DNA of 13,032 nt from Acidobacteriota bacterium (GCA_021793595.1 JAJYSL010000089.1:2894-15925), one strand, 5' to 3'. Shown: positions 1-7,591, counted from the stretch's first letter. Notes: a model not told the origin generated them from the letters alone. Numbers and translations: made by a program.

Positions 1-762
1 CAGACGTTCTGATAAGTTGTTGACGCGTTTCATAAATGTAAGATTAGGAAAGACTTGGATGGCAGAAGATCCGCTCGGGCGTCAGCCACTCGAGATTGAT
101 CGCAGCAGCATCCTGCGTGATCGCAACCAGGGGCAAAGTCTTCGCCAGCGCGAAGAGTTACCGCGTCTCCCGGGCTACGATCCATCGCGTCGTTTGCCAG
201 CAAACAATGCCTGTCGAGGCTGTCACTAAAGGCCCCGAAAATCCTGCCCCTTAACCTCAACAAAATCAATGGGCGGATCGCCTCGATTCGGCAGTCCCAG
301 AAGGTATGCGTTCTGTGACAGTGTGAGGTGAACAGACCACGAAGTCCTCCCTCCAAATTTTGCAAGGCATTCTCCTCCTGGAGTTTCCCCATTTTTCCCG
401 GCGATTCGGCATCCCCGCGTTGATTTGCGGCCGAATCCGAGTGCAGCACTCTAAAAAACGAAGGTGTTCAACGCGAAAAGCCCTTGAAAATCGCGAGTTC
501 GCGAAGAGCTTGCCGATTTCCAACTGTGGGAAGCGGCCGCGTTTACGGCGCATTTCGGCTGTTTTTCAGGCGCGCACAGATCCCACTTGCGAAATTCCAT
601 AAGTGCTTTGCTTGACGTGATTTAGCAGATCGCTAGCGAAACTTCTGGGGAAAGTCCTGATTCTCCTCTAGGATCCGCAACCGCGGCACAACTGGCACAG
701 ACGATGGGACTTCAGTGTGCTCGCCGGAATCATAATCCTGGCTGGCGTCTGTGAAAGGGGGT
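1..762. other. Region without a supportable gene
   Basis: I find no recognisable gene, RNA or repeat here. Open frames up to 139 codons exist on both strands, but their translations are rich in Arg, Cys, His and Ser and look like chance frames in GC-rich DNA. One short minus-strand stretch (about 44-157, 37 codons ending in TAA) has protein-like composition and strongly GC-ending codons, with a hydrophobic run followed by ITQDAAAINLEWLTPE. It has an in-frame stop just upstream and no start, so at most it is the tail of a decayed gene. A hydrophobic plus-strand stretch around 705-740 (SVLAGIIILAGV) is likewise too short to call. The region looks like an eroded intergenic space downstream of the broken transporter gene. 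Confidence 0.5.
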
Positions 763-2087
763 TCATTCATATAACCTCGCTCCCTGAATTTGCAGTCTAC
801 CAATATTCTGATCTAAGAAATGCAGGATGGTCAGTATGAGCAATGCGGCGGCAACCACGTAAACAGTCGAACATAAGGCGATGGCTCTCCCCAGAGAAGT
901 AAATTTTGCGAGAAACCCGATCACAACGGGTGCCAGTCCCCCGCCCACCAGCCAGCCCACACAATTCATCCATCCGCTTACTGTCCCCCCCTGCTTTCCG
1001 TGGGGACAACGTCAAACGCCGAAGCAAAGATGTTCGAGTCGTACATGCCTTTGAAAAATCCCCAGCAAATCAGCGCCAAGATGACCAGCGACAAGAATTT
1101 GCCAATTCCGCAAAGGACGACGAAGGGGGCCCCGGTGAACACTCCAAAACACTGAACTAAGATGCGTCCTCCGCGCCTTTGCTTTGCAAACATGTCCGCC
1201 AGATATCCGCCGCACACAGACCCTCCCATGCTAGCGATTTGGGGATACACCGCCGCATCAAACGCCGCCATCGCCAGATTGGGATGAAACCGGGAGTAGA
1301 GATACATCGGCATCCAGGCCAGAAGCACCATCGCCACGAAATTGGCGCTGGCAAACGCAGCCATCAACGCCAGCAACGACTTGATGCGGAAAAGAGAGCC
1401 CATGGCGAGGAAGAAAAGAGGCGCGGGGACCAGCATCCCGCCATCACTCATCTGGCCCGCGTGATAGTCCATCTCCGCGCTTCCCCGTACTGGCTCGCGC
1501 AATAAACGAATCAAACCAAGACCCAACAGGCAACCGAGAGTGCCAAAGATAAAAATAGCCGCCCGCCAGCCGTGCCGCTGCGCCACGACTCCGGCCCAAT
1601 ATCCTCCTCCGACGGTTCCCGCATATACGCTCGTCTGTAAAATTCCCATGGCCCGTGCGCGTGTGCGCTTACCATGGTAGTCGCTGATCATCGACAGGAC
1701 GGTGGGATAATAAATCGTTTCGCCAACCCCTTCCATCGCGCGAAAGATAAGAAGCTGGAAGAAATTCCGCGACAGTGCCGACAGGATGCAAATTACACTC
1801 CATAACTGCAATCCCCCGAGGATTGCAGTCTTGCGGCGAATTCTGTCGACGACGTATCCGGCGAAGGGCGTGCCCAGTCCATATACTACAGCGAACGAGG
1901 AACCTAAAAGTCCCAGCTGCACTGTGGTGAGTCCCATTTGTTTTTGCAATAAGGGAAAGATGGAAAAGAACGCCTGCCGATCGGCGTAGCCGAAAAAGTA
2001 AACCAGCCAAAGCAGAAGCACGACCACCCAACGATAAGCCGTGGATGCTAGCGGAGGTGTTCTGGGCCCGTAATCCACGCTGGACAC
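763..2087 (-). pseudogene. MFS transporter, broken by a frameshift at a G7 run
   Basis: An inner-membrane secondary transporter of the major facilitator superfamily; the substrate is unknown. The first part (2087 down to 978) has many hydrophobic helices, an aromatic first helix (VVVLLLWLVYFFGYADRQAF) and the family's motif A between helices 2 and 3, GYVVDRIRRKTAI. It stops early at a TAA (978-980). The remaining helices continue in another frame (MNCVGWLVGGGLAPVVIGFL and on) to a TGA at 763-765. The break lies at seven C on the plus strand (985-991, G7 in the gene). One extra G, or two fewer, would restore a protein of about 440 residues, normal for the family, with a junction like RG(G)TVSGWMN. 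I chose GTG at 2087 because sequence further upstream belongs to another remnant; GTG at 2078 is an alternative and neither has a clear ribosome binding site. Sequencing error, true decay, slippage or phase variation could each explain the break. Style suggests the ACS/hexuronate or Spinster-like branches, but this is weak. Confidence 0.8.
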
Positions 2088-2137
2088 GTTGGATAGATTC
2101 TTACCGTTGTATTCGTAAACAAAAATACTGCAACATT

Positions 2138-2345
2138 TCAAGCGGCTTCCAGTAACCGGATGATGGTATCGAGGGAGTCGTCGGCTTTGTGGAAGGCGGT
2201 TTCGAGTTTGCTTTTGGGGCGGGGTGCCGTGGCGGGGCGGCGATGAAAGAGACTGTTGGCCAGCGGTCCGCAGAGTTGTTTGTGGAAGAGCACGAACAGT
2301 AGAGCGACTTTGGTTCCTTTGTCGCTGAGCCGATAGGCATATCGG
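2138..2345 (-). pseudogene. C-terminal fragment of an uncharacterised winged-helix-like protein
   Basis: Reading the minus strand, an open stretch of about 68 codons begins with RYAYRLSDKGTKVALLFVLF, passes a Cys-Gly-Pro-Leu-Ala-Asn segment and ends in a charged helix (ADDSLDTIIRLLEAA) followed by TGA at 2138-2140. The RYAYRL-DKG start resembles the wing and last strand of a winged-helix domain; that is an inference. From memory it matches the C-terminus of a family of hypothetical proteins about 500 residues long that occur in many copies in acidobacterial genomes, but I cannot verify this here. No start codon or upstream part of the protein adjoins it on this strand: the sequence beyond about 2345 reads as protein on the other strand. 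It ends about 50 bases from the transporter start at 2087. Confidence 0.55.
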
Positions 2346-2474
2346 CACCTTCCTGGGCAATGAGGTCTGCTCCAACAACCTGAGCGATTTCGGCCTCAAG
2401 AAAGCTCTGGAGCATCTGGCCGCAGCGCGCCAGAAGTTCCTCGCCGTCACGGATCGTTTTGCCGCCTTCCAGGT
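2346..2474 (+). pseudogene. Internal fragment of the same family, inverted
   Basis: On the plus strand an open stretch of about 43 codons reads FLGNEVCSNNLSDFGLKKAL followed by a helical part ending in AVTDRFAAFQ. It has no start or stop of its own; the frame runs on to a TAA at 2611-2613, but only through antisense of the neighbouring fragment. Codons are more GC-ending than those of the opposite frame, which is also open, so the plus strand is the likelier original sense. From memory the segment resembles the middle of the same hypothetical protein family whose two ends lie on either side on the minus strand. If so, the piece was inverted relative to its flanks and most of the gene was lost. 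Junction positions are approximate to within about 10 bases. Confidence 0.45.
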
Positions 2475-2690
2475 GATTGCGCGCGAACGCCTCGACCCAG
2501 TCTCGATACTCCTGGGTCCGCCGCGAGAGTACCGACTTGTCGATCACCGGTTCGCCGACTACGTCATGGAAAAAATACGCCACCTGCCCGGCCGCGACAA
2601 CCCGCTCAGATAACCGTGAATCACCACCCGGTCGAAACAGTGATATACAAACAAAAGCAGGCTGCCAAACAGCCTGGCGAACACCTCCAT
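2475..2690 (-). pseudogene. N-terminal fragment of the same family, with a frameshift
   Basis: From ATG at 2690 the minus strand reads MEVFARLFGSLLLFVYHCFD then a short HGYLSGLSRP segment. The frame then breaks and continues, one base out, as VAYFFHDVVGEPVIDKSVLS and on to RDWVEAFARNH near 2477. Across the break (about 2585-2590) the bases ccg-gg-cag would become Pro-Glu-Gln if one base, such as the A of GAG, had been lost; a single-base deletion is the simplest explanation. After RNH the strand becomes antisense to the plus-strand fragment. There is no recognisable catalytic motif. The family is unknown to me by name; I recall it as a multicopy hypothetical protein of acidobacteria, which would suit a mobile or amplified gene, but no terminal repeats are visible. 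Confidence 0.5.
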
Positions 2691-2851
2691 CGGTCGTCCC
2701 TCCCGCGATCTCGTCCACACAACAAGATCATCGGCCCGGCGACCGATAGAGGCAAATTTCCAATATGTTCGGTTCGTCCTGAAAACGCCCTTTCGCAACG
2801 AAACTCCCTGGTGGGTCGGCTACTAGGAAAATGACCCGCAACACGACTCGG

Positions 2852-2903
2852 TTGGCATAATAAAACAACTGCATATTTATGCACAGGTTTGTATTGTTAT
2901 ACA
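2852..2903 (+). promoter_or_regulatory. Probable arg operon promoter
   Basis: TTGGCA at 2852-2857 and TATTTA at 2874-2879 are separated by 16 bases and could be the -35 and -10 boxes. A second candidate is the extended -10 TGTTATACA (2895-2903), which lacks a good -35. Either choice places the -10 inside a candidate ArgR site, so bound repressor would block RNA polymerase. The start codon of argR lies 34 bases beyond 2903. The exact transcription start cannot be decided from sequence alone. Confidence 0.45.
2870..2903. promoter_or_regulatory. Tandem ARG boxes (ArgR operator)
   Basis: Two AT-rich inverted repeats lie just upstream of argR: TGCATATTTATGCA at 2870-2883, with perfect six-base arms around TT, and TGTATTGTTATACA at 2890-2903, with perfect five-base arms around TGTT. 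Both fit the pattern of the known ARG box, an imperfect palindrome like TGAATnnnnATTCA. Their centres are 20 bp apart, about two helical turns, which is the arrangement an ArgR hexamer uses in enteric bacteria, where 18-bp boxes lie 2-3 bp apart. The repeats are seen; ArgR binding is inferred. Confidence 0.75.
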
Positions 2904-2936
2904 CTTAAACCAACCACGCTTTGCGTGGATCTTGCC

Positions 2937-3377
2937 ATGAAGAACGAACGTCACAATGCGATTCGTCTACTGCTGAGCGAGGGGCCTGTCGTCAGCCAGG
3001 ATCAGCTGCGCCGCAAGCTGGTGCGGCGCGGATTCGACGTTACCCAAGCCACGCTCTCACGCGATATTCACGATTTGCGTCTATATAAAGGACCGAATGG
3101 CTACGCTGTGCCGAACGGTGCCTCGGGAAACGACGATCTGCCATCGCTCGACGATGTATTTACGAATTTTGGGCTGGCCGTACGGCAGGCGACGAATCAA
3201 CTGGTACTGCGCACGACGACGGGCAGCGCTCAGCCGGTCGCCGCTGCTCTCGATCATGAGCGCATTCCGGAAGTGCTGGGCACCATCGCCGGAGATGACA
3301 CGGTCCTAATTATTTGCCAGGACCAGAAACACGCCAGCAGCCTCCGTCATCGCCTGGAGAATTTACTCGAAGCATGA
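2937..3377 (+). CDS. argR: Arginine repressor ArgR
   Basis: The transcriptional regulator of arginine metabolism, expected to be a hexamer that binds ARG boxes when loaded with arginine. The 146-residue length is normal for the family. The N-terminal winged helix-turn-helix covers about residues 5-60, with the signature VTQATLSRDIHDL at 35-47. The C-terminal arginine-binding and oligomerisation domain covers about 75-146 and contains GTIAGDDT at 115-122, whose aspartates contact arginine in known ArgR structures. I chose ATG at 2937 because it begins the usual N-terminus (MKNERHNAIRLLL); a TTG at 2889 in the same frame lies inside the operator and is unlikely. No strong ribosome binding site is seen. 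The TGA stop overlaps the ATG of argC. Being first in the operon behind two ARG boxes, it probably represses its own transcription. It could also act as an activator of catabolic genes elsewhere. Confidence 0.95.
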   Translation: MKNERHNAIRLLLSEGPVVSQDQLRRKLVRRGFDVTQATLSRDIHDLRLYKGPNGYAVPNGASGNDDLPSLDDVFTNFGLAVRQATNQLVLRTTTGSAQPVAAALDHERIPEVLGTIAGDDTVLIICQDQKHASSLRHRLENLLEA

Positions 3378-4438
3378 CTTCCCCCCAGCCCCAAACCGCA
3401 GTCTTCGGCGTCAGTGGCTATGCCGGCGCAGAGCTGGCGCGCCTGCTGCTCCATCATCCACGCTTGCGCGGGCACGCACCATTGTTTTTCGGACGCCCGG
3501 AAGAAGAAAAGGGCACGCGCGTCGCATTGACAGATTTGCATCCGCAACTCGCGGACAACAACGGTGCGCGCAATGTAACCGTAGAACCGTTTCATTGGAA
3601 TGTACTGGGCAAACGGAAAATCGACTTGGTCTTCTTGGCCACGCCGCATGAGCAGTCGCGGGCCTGGGTGCCGAAGCTCTTGGAACATGGCGTACGTGTC
3701 ATCGACTTGAGCGGCGCGTGGCGCCTGGATGAGGAAACAAATCGAGCGATTTATAAGCTTGAGGATCACGATCCCGTTGCGGCCGAGTCTATCCAGCAAG
3801 GGGCCGTGTACGGATTGCCGGAGCTGCATCGAGAACAAATTGCAAAGGCGAAGCTGGTTGCCAATCCAGGATGCTATGCAACTTCTGTCATCCTTGCGCT
3901 GGCCCCGCTGGTGCGCGAAAAACGAATCGATCTGGATCGCGGAATTGTGTGCGATGCAAAATCGGGAGTGTCTGGAGCAGGCAAAACACCGACCGCAAAA
4001 ACGCATTTTATGCATGCGGCGGACAATTTATCGGCGTATTCGGTCTTTAACCATCGGCATACCGGAGAACTTCTGGAGCAGCTTGGTTTGAAAGCGCAGG
4101 ACATTATTTTTACGCCGCACCTGCTGCCAATTCCTCGGGGAATTTTTTCCACGGTATATGTCAATTTAAAAAAGCATTCAACACCAGACGAGATCGATGC
4201 CTGTTTTCGCAGCTTCTATGCAGACTCTCCGATGGTGCGGTGGCATGGCACGCGTTTGCCGGAGATCCAATTTTCAGTGCGAACCAGCTACTGCGATCTG
4301 GGATTTGCGCTGGCAAGCGACGGCAGGCGTCTGATCGTCGTCGCATGTTTAGACAATCTGCTGAAGGGCGCGGCGAGCCAGGCGGTGCAGAACATGAATC
4401 TGCTGTTCGGTTGGCCGGAGCAGGAGGGGCTGGCATGA
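3374..4438 (+). CDS. argC: N-acetyl-gamma-glutamyl-phosphate reductase ArgC
   Basis: A cytoplasmic NADPH-dependent enzyme that reduces N-acetylglutamyl-5-phosphate to N-acetylglutamate 5-semialdehyde, the third step from glutamate to ornithine. The protein has 354 residues, normal for the family. The nucleotide-binding loop is GVSGYAGAEL at 12-21. The catalytic cysteine is Cys167 in NPGCYATS, which forms the thioester intermediate. GVSGAGKTP (198-206), NHRHTGE (226-232) and HLLPIPRGIFST (249-260) are also family landmarks. The ATG at 3374 shares ATGA with the argR stop, which points to translational coupling; GGAG about 14 bases upstream is a poor site, which fits dependence on argR translation. 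The gene ends by the same 4-base overlap with argB. No defect is visible. Confidence 0.96.
   Translation: MTSPQPQTAVFGVSGYAGAELARLLLHHPRLRGHAPLFFGRPEEEKGTRVALTDLHPQLADNNGARNVTVEPFHWNVLGKRKIDLVFLATPHEQSRAWVPKLLEHGVRVIDLSGAWRLDEETNRAIYKLEDHDPVAAESIQQGAVYGLPELHREQIAKAKLVANPGCYATSVILALAPLVREKRIDLDRGIVCDAKSGVSGAGKTPTAKTHFMHAADNLSAYSVFNHRHTGELLEQLGLKAQDIIFTPHLLPIPRGIFSTVYVNLKKHSTPDEIDACFRSFYADSPMVRWHGTRLPEIQFSVRTSYCDLGFALASDGRRLIVVACLDNLLKGAASQAVQNMNLLFGWPEQEGLA
4422..4429 (+). promoter_or_regulatory. Ribosome binding site of argB
   Basis: AGGAGGGG ends five bases before the argB ATG at 4435, inside the 3' end of argC. It is a strong site and fixes the start over the longer open frame that begins upstream within argC. 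Confidence 0.8.
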
Positions 4439-5217
4439 AATTTGTGATCAAACTCGGCGGAGCGTCGCTGGAAAATCCGTCCACGCTGCGCGGCAGTACG
4501 CAGGCGATTGTCGACCTGGTGCGCGATGGACATCAGGTGGCCGTAGTTCATGGTGGTGGAGCGGCCCTGACGCGCACGCTGGCACAGCTTGGCAAGCAAA
4601 GTGAATTTATCGCGGGACTTCGTATCACGGATGCGGAAACCCGGGATGCTGCGTTGATGGTCCTCGCCGGACGCGTCAACAAGCAGTTGGTGGCAGCCAT
4701 CGGCAAACATGGCCAGGCTGCGGTCGGGCTTTCAGGCGGCGATGGCTTGGTATTTCGCGCCCGCAAAAAGCGCACCGCGCCCGATCTTGGCTACGTGGGG
4801 GAAATTGCGTCATCCGATCCGCGATGGTTGCTGGCAATCTGGCAGATGGGCGCCATCCCGGTCCTCTCCAGCGTGGCGCTCGGCTTTGACGGCGAATACT
4901 ACAACGTCAACGCGGACGAGATGGCTGCGGCCTGCGCGATGACTTGCCATGCCGACGTATTGGTGTTTTTGACGGATGTTCCGGGAGTCCGCGGGGCCGA
5001 CGGCGAAGTGATGCGCTGGCTCACGTTAAAGCAAATCCCAGAGCTGACGCGCACAGCCGTTGTCAGCGGAGGTATGCTTCCCAAACTGGGGGCATGTCGC
5101 GAGGCGTTGTTGGGTGGAGTGCAGCGGGTGCGAATTTTCCCCGCCGACCGAGCATCGTTGTTGCCAGACATTTGCTCGGCACGAACCCCACAAGGCACGG
5201 AGGTGATGGTGGCATGA
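4435..5217 (+). CDS. argB: Acetylglutamate kinase ArgB
   Basis: A cytoplasmic kinase of the amino acid kinase family that phosphorylates N-acetylglutamate with ATP to give the acyl phosphate used by ArgC. It has 260 residues. KLGGAS at 6-11 and the glycine loop VHGGGAALT at 38-46 bind ATP phosphates. GLRITDAETRDAA (61-73) carries the arginine that holds the substrate. YYNVNADEMAAA (155-166) and SGGMLPKLGAC (211-221) with Lys217 complete the active site. The protein begins directly at the first beta strand. Arginine-inhibited members of this family carry an extra N-terminal helix of some 20 or more residues that builds a hexamer, so this one probably is a dimer not inhibited by arginine, as in Escherichia coli; that is an inference. 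The start overlaps the argC stop and has a strong binding site. Confidence 0.95.
   Translation: MKFVIKLGGASLENPSTLRGSTQAIVDLVRDGHQVAVVHGGGAALTRTLAQLGKQSEFIAGLRITDAETRDAALMVLAGRVNKQLVAAIGKHGQAAVGLSGGDGLVFRARKKRTAPDLGYVGEIASSDPRWLLAIWQMGAIPVLSSVALGFDGEYYNVNADEMAAACAMTCHADVLVFLTDVPGVRGADGEVMRWLTLKQIPELTRTAVVSGGMLPKLGACREALLGGVQRVRIFPADRASLLPDICSARTPQGTEVMVA
5199..5207 (+). promoter_or_regulatory. Ribosome binding site of argD
   Basis: GGAGGTGAT ends six bases before the argD ATG at 5214. It matches nine successive bases complementary to the usual 3' end of 16S rRNA and is the strongest site in the operon. It settles the start, although the frame stays open far upstream within argB. Confidence 0.85.
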
Positions 5218-6461
5218 ACCTGAACGACATTCGCACGGCGGAATCGAAATTACTCGTCAGAACCTACGATCGCACTCCCATCAATTTCGTTGGCGGCGAA
5301 GGCGTTCATCTGTTGGATGAGAACGGTGTCCGTTACCTTGACCTGCTGAGCGGCATTGGTGTTTGCGGACTTGGGTATGGTCATCCTGCGGTTCTTGCCG
5401 CAATGGACGAGCAGAGCCGAAAGCTCATCCATACTTCAAACCTCTTTTACCATCCCGGCCAGGCGGAGCTTGCGTTGCGACTCACGGAGATGACGGGTCT
5501 GGATCGCGTGTTTTTCTGTAACAGCGGCACCGAGGCGTGGGAAGCTGCGTTGAAGTTGGCGCGCGCTTATGCGACGCTGCGCCGATCCGAAGGTCATCGA
5601 CTGGGAACGAAAATTCTGGCGCTGGAGCATAGCTTTCATGGCCGTACCATGGGCTCGGTCTCGACGACTCACAAGCCGAACTACCGCAAGCCGTTCGAAC
5701 CGCTGTTAGACGGCGTTGAGTTTGTGCGATTTGACGACGTTGCCGATTTGGAATCGAAATTCTCTGCCGAGGTTTGCGCCGTTTGCCTGGAACCGGTGCA
5801 AGGGGAAGGTGGCATCCGCCCGGTGTCAAAAGAATTCTTCGCGGCGGCGCGACGCTTGACGCAGCAGACAGGGGCGTTGCTGTTGGCCGATGAAATCCAA
5901 AGCGGGATGGGCCGCACCGGCGAGTGGTGCGCCTATCAGCATTACGACATCCTACCGGATGTGGCCACGCTGGCGAAGCCGCTTGGCGGCGGAATCCCGA
6001 TTGGCGCGATGCTGTGCACGGAAGAGGCTGCGCGTGCGCTTTCCCCTGGTATGCACGGCACCACCTTTGGAGGCGGTCCACTCGCTTGCGCAGTTGCAAT
6101 CGCGGTCATCGACACCATGCGTCGCGACAACCTTTTGGACCACATCCGCAAGACTGGAAAATATTTCTTCGAACAGTTGCAGTCTCTGGCTGAGAGTCAA
6201 GCAGCCGTTGTAGAAGTACGCGGCAAAGGATTGATGCTGGGAATGGAATTATCAAATCCTGACCTGGCGAAGTATGTGGTCGCGCAAATGATGGAGCGCC
6301 ACATCGTCATCAACCGGACCAGTGAAACCGTATTGCGGTTTTTACCGCCATTCATCGTCGAGCGCAAACATATTGATCAGGCAATACAAGCACTGGATGA
6401 GATTTTGTCCAGCGCATCCGCTGCGAATCTTTCAGCCGCAGTGCAAGGAGCCCACGCATGA
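5214..6461 (+). CDS. argD: Acetylornithine aminotransferase ArgD
   Basis: A cytoplasmic class III (fold type I) aminotransferase that uses pyridoxal phosphate to convert N-acetylglutamate semialdehyde and glutamate to N-acetylornithine and 2-oxoglutarate. It has 415 residues, slightly over the typical 390-410. [15 protein letters not shown] (103-117) holds the cofactor phosphate; HSFHGRT (139-145), EPVQGEGG (193-200) and [13 protein letters not shown] (226-238) line the site. The Schiff-base lysine is Lys255 in [25 protein letters not shown] follows further on. Enzymes of this family often also serve lysine synthesis as succinyldiaminopimelate aminotransferase, so a double role is possible. 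ATGA overlaps join it to argB before and argF after. The related ornithine and GABA aminotransferases are less likely given the operon. Confidence 0.95.
   Translation: MNLNDIRTAESKLLVRTYDRTPINFVGGEGVHLLDENGVRYLDLLSGIGVCGLGYGHPAVLAAMDEQSRKLIHTSNLFYHPGQAELALRLTEMTGLDRVFFCNSGTEAWEAALKLARAYATLRRSEGHRLGTKILALEHSFHGRTMGSVSTTHKPNYRKPFEPLLDGVEFVRFDDVADLESKFSAEVCAVCLEPVQGEGGIRPVSKEFFAAARRLTQQTGALLLADEIQSGMGRTGEWCAYQHYDILPDVATLAKPLGGGIPIGAMLCTEEAARALSPGMHGTTFGGGPLACAVAIAVIDTMRRDNLLDHIRKTGKYFFEQLQSLAESQAAVVEVRGKGLMLGMELSNPDLAKYVVAQMMERHIVINRTSETVLRFLPPFIVERKHIDQAIQALDEILSSASAANLSAAVQGAHA
6445..6450 (+). promoter_or_regulatory. Ribosome binding site of argF
   Basis: AAGGAG ends seven bases before ATG 6458 and supports that start over the in-frame ATG at 6479, which has no such site. 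Confidence 0.8.
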
Positions 6462-7567
6462 CGCCAAAATCTTACGCAATGAAGTCGACTGCACTCGCGC
6501 CGGATACGCCCATTTCCGTTTCTACTGCCAAGCGGCCGAATACGCTTGCGGGACGTAACCTTTGTTCGATTCGCGATTTGAGCGCAGCAGAGGTGCGACT
6601 GATTCTCGACACTGCCCACGCTGTGAAAGCGCAGCCGGAACTCTATCGCCAGGCGCTCGCAGCCAAGCAGTTGGTGATGTTCTTTGAGAAGGATTCGCTG
6701 CGCACCCGGATGACATTTGAAACCGGCATCAATACGCTGGGGGGCGCTGCAATTTTTATCGATCAGAAGGGTTCGCGTCTGGGCGAGCGGGAAACACTGG
6801 CCGATGTGGCTCACAATCTGGAGCGCTGGATCGACGTGATAGTGCTGCGCACTTTCAGCCACGACACCATCACGGAGATGGCGCGGTTTGCACGCGTGCC
6901 TGTGATCAACGCACTCAGCGATATCGAACATCCCTGTCAGGCTCTGGCTGACATATTTACGCTGGAAGAGCGCTTCGACGATCTGCACGGACTGCGGCTG
7001 GCTTATGTCGGGGACGGCAACAATGTCGCCAACTCGCTGCTGCTCACGTCTGTCCTGACAGGCGTCAACATTACGCTTGCATCGCCCGCTGGCTATGAAC
7101 CGAAACCGGAGTTTCTTGCGGCGGCCGAGACCCTGGCTGCCAACGCGGGGGATGTTCCTGTAGGTTCAGTCACCTGCGTGAATGATCCACGAGAAGCTGT
7201 CTCCGGAGCGGATGCCATCTACACCGATCAGTGGGCGAGCATGGGTCAGGAGAGTGAAGCAGACCTACGGCAGCAGGTCTTCGCGTCCTATCAGGTAAAC
7301 AGCCAGATGATGTCGCTGGCTGCACCGAACGCGGTCTTCATGCATTGCCTGCCGGCACGCCGCGGCAACGAAGTCACCGATGAAGTGATGGATAGCGCGC
7401 AGTCCATCGTTTTCGATGAGGCGGAGAATCGGATGCATGTGCAGAAGGCGATTCTTCTTCTACTGCTGGATGCCGCGCCGATCACCGATGCGACCGTTTC
7501 GCATCTGCAGGATGTGCGGCCCTTCGCTCGCGTCCCGAGGAAACGCTCGACACAATCTTCCTACTAA
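6458..7567 (+). CDS. argF: Ornithine carbamoyltransferase ArgF
   Basis: A cytoplasmic enzyme, normally a trimer, that joins carbamoyl phosphate to ornithine to give citrulline. The carbamoyl-phosphate loop is DSLRTR at 79-84 and HPCQ at 158-161 completes that site. DQWASMG at 257-263 is the ornithine-closing SMG loop, and HCLP at 296-299 carries the catalytic cysteine. These motifs are those of true ornithine transcarbamylase, not the acetyl- or succinylornithine variants. At 369 residues it is longer than the usual 300-340: about 30 residues rich in Thr, Ala and Ser precede the conserved LAGRNLCSIRDLS, and about 20 basic residues follow at the C-terminus. The start is set by the strong binding site and the ATGA overlap with argD. 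It is the last gene of the tightly coupled run; 24 bases separate it from argG. Confidence 0.94.
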   Translation: MTPKSYAMKSTALAPDTPISVSTAKRPNTLAGRNLCSIRDLSAAEVRLILDTAHAVKAQPELYRQALAAKQLVMFFEKDSLRTRMTFETGINTLGGAAIFIDQKGSRLGERETLADVAHNLERWIDVIVLRTFSHDTITEMARFARVPVINALSDIEHPCQALADIFTLEERFDDLHGLRLAYVGDGNNVANSLLLTSVLTGVNITLASPAGYEPKPEFLAAAETLAANAGDVPVGSVTCVNDPREAVSGADAIYTDQWASMGQESEADLRQQVFASYQVNSQMMSLAAPNAVFMHCLPARRGNEVTDEVMDSAQSIVFDEAENRMHVQKAILLLLLDAAPITDATVSHLQDVRPFARVPRKRSTQSSY

Positions 7568-7579
7568 CAAGATTTGAAA

Positions 7580-7585
7580 AAGGAG
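7580..7585 (+). promoter_or_regulatory. Ribosome binding site of argG
   Basis: AAGGAG ends six bases before ATG 7592. It rules against the longer reading from TTG at 7574, which would include the binding site in the coding sequence. Confidence 0.85.
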
Positions 7586-7591
7586 TTTCAC

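Noticed and set aside
2090..2450. N-terminal extension of the MFS frame up to 2450
   Set aside because: The extra 120 residues are Arg/Ser/Pro-rich and lie over the remnant in a different frame from its protein-like reading; the transporter family does not have such an extension.
2101..2718. A 205-codon minus-strand frame through the scrambled remnant
   Set aside because: It joins sense, antisense and out-of-frame pieces. Its middle (LLARCGQMLQSFLEAEIAQV) faintly recalls an IS256-type transposase start, but the opposite strand reads as a better protein with more typical codons, so I take it as antisense.
2100..2870. Terminal inverted repeats or target duplications around the remnant
   Set aside because: I compared the AT-rich left edge with the sequence before the argR promoter and saw no convincing match, so no element ends are annotated.
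2889..2936. TTG start giving a 162-residue ArgR
   Set aside because: It would lie inside the second ARG box and the extra 16 residues do not resemble the family; ATG 2937 gives a standard N-terminus.
6458..7567. ArgF as an acetylornithine or succinylornithine transcarbamylase
   Set aside because: The SMG loop and HPCQ/HCLP motifs match standard ornithine transcarbamylase, and the cluster has ArgJ to supply free ornithine.
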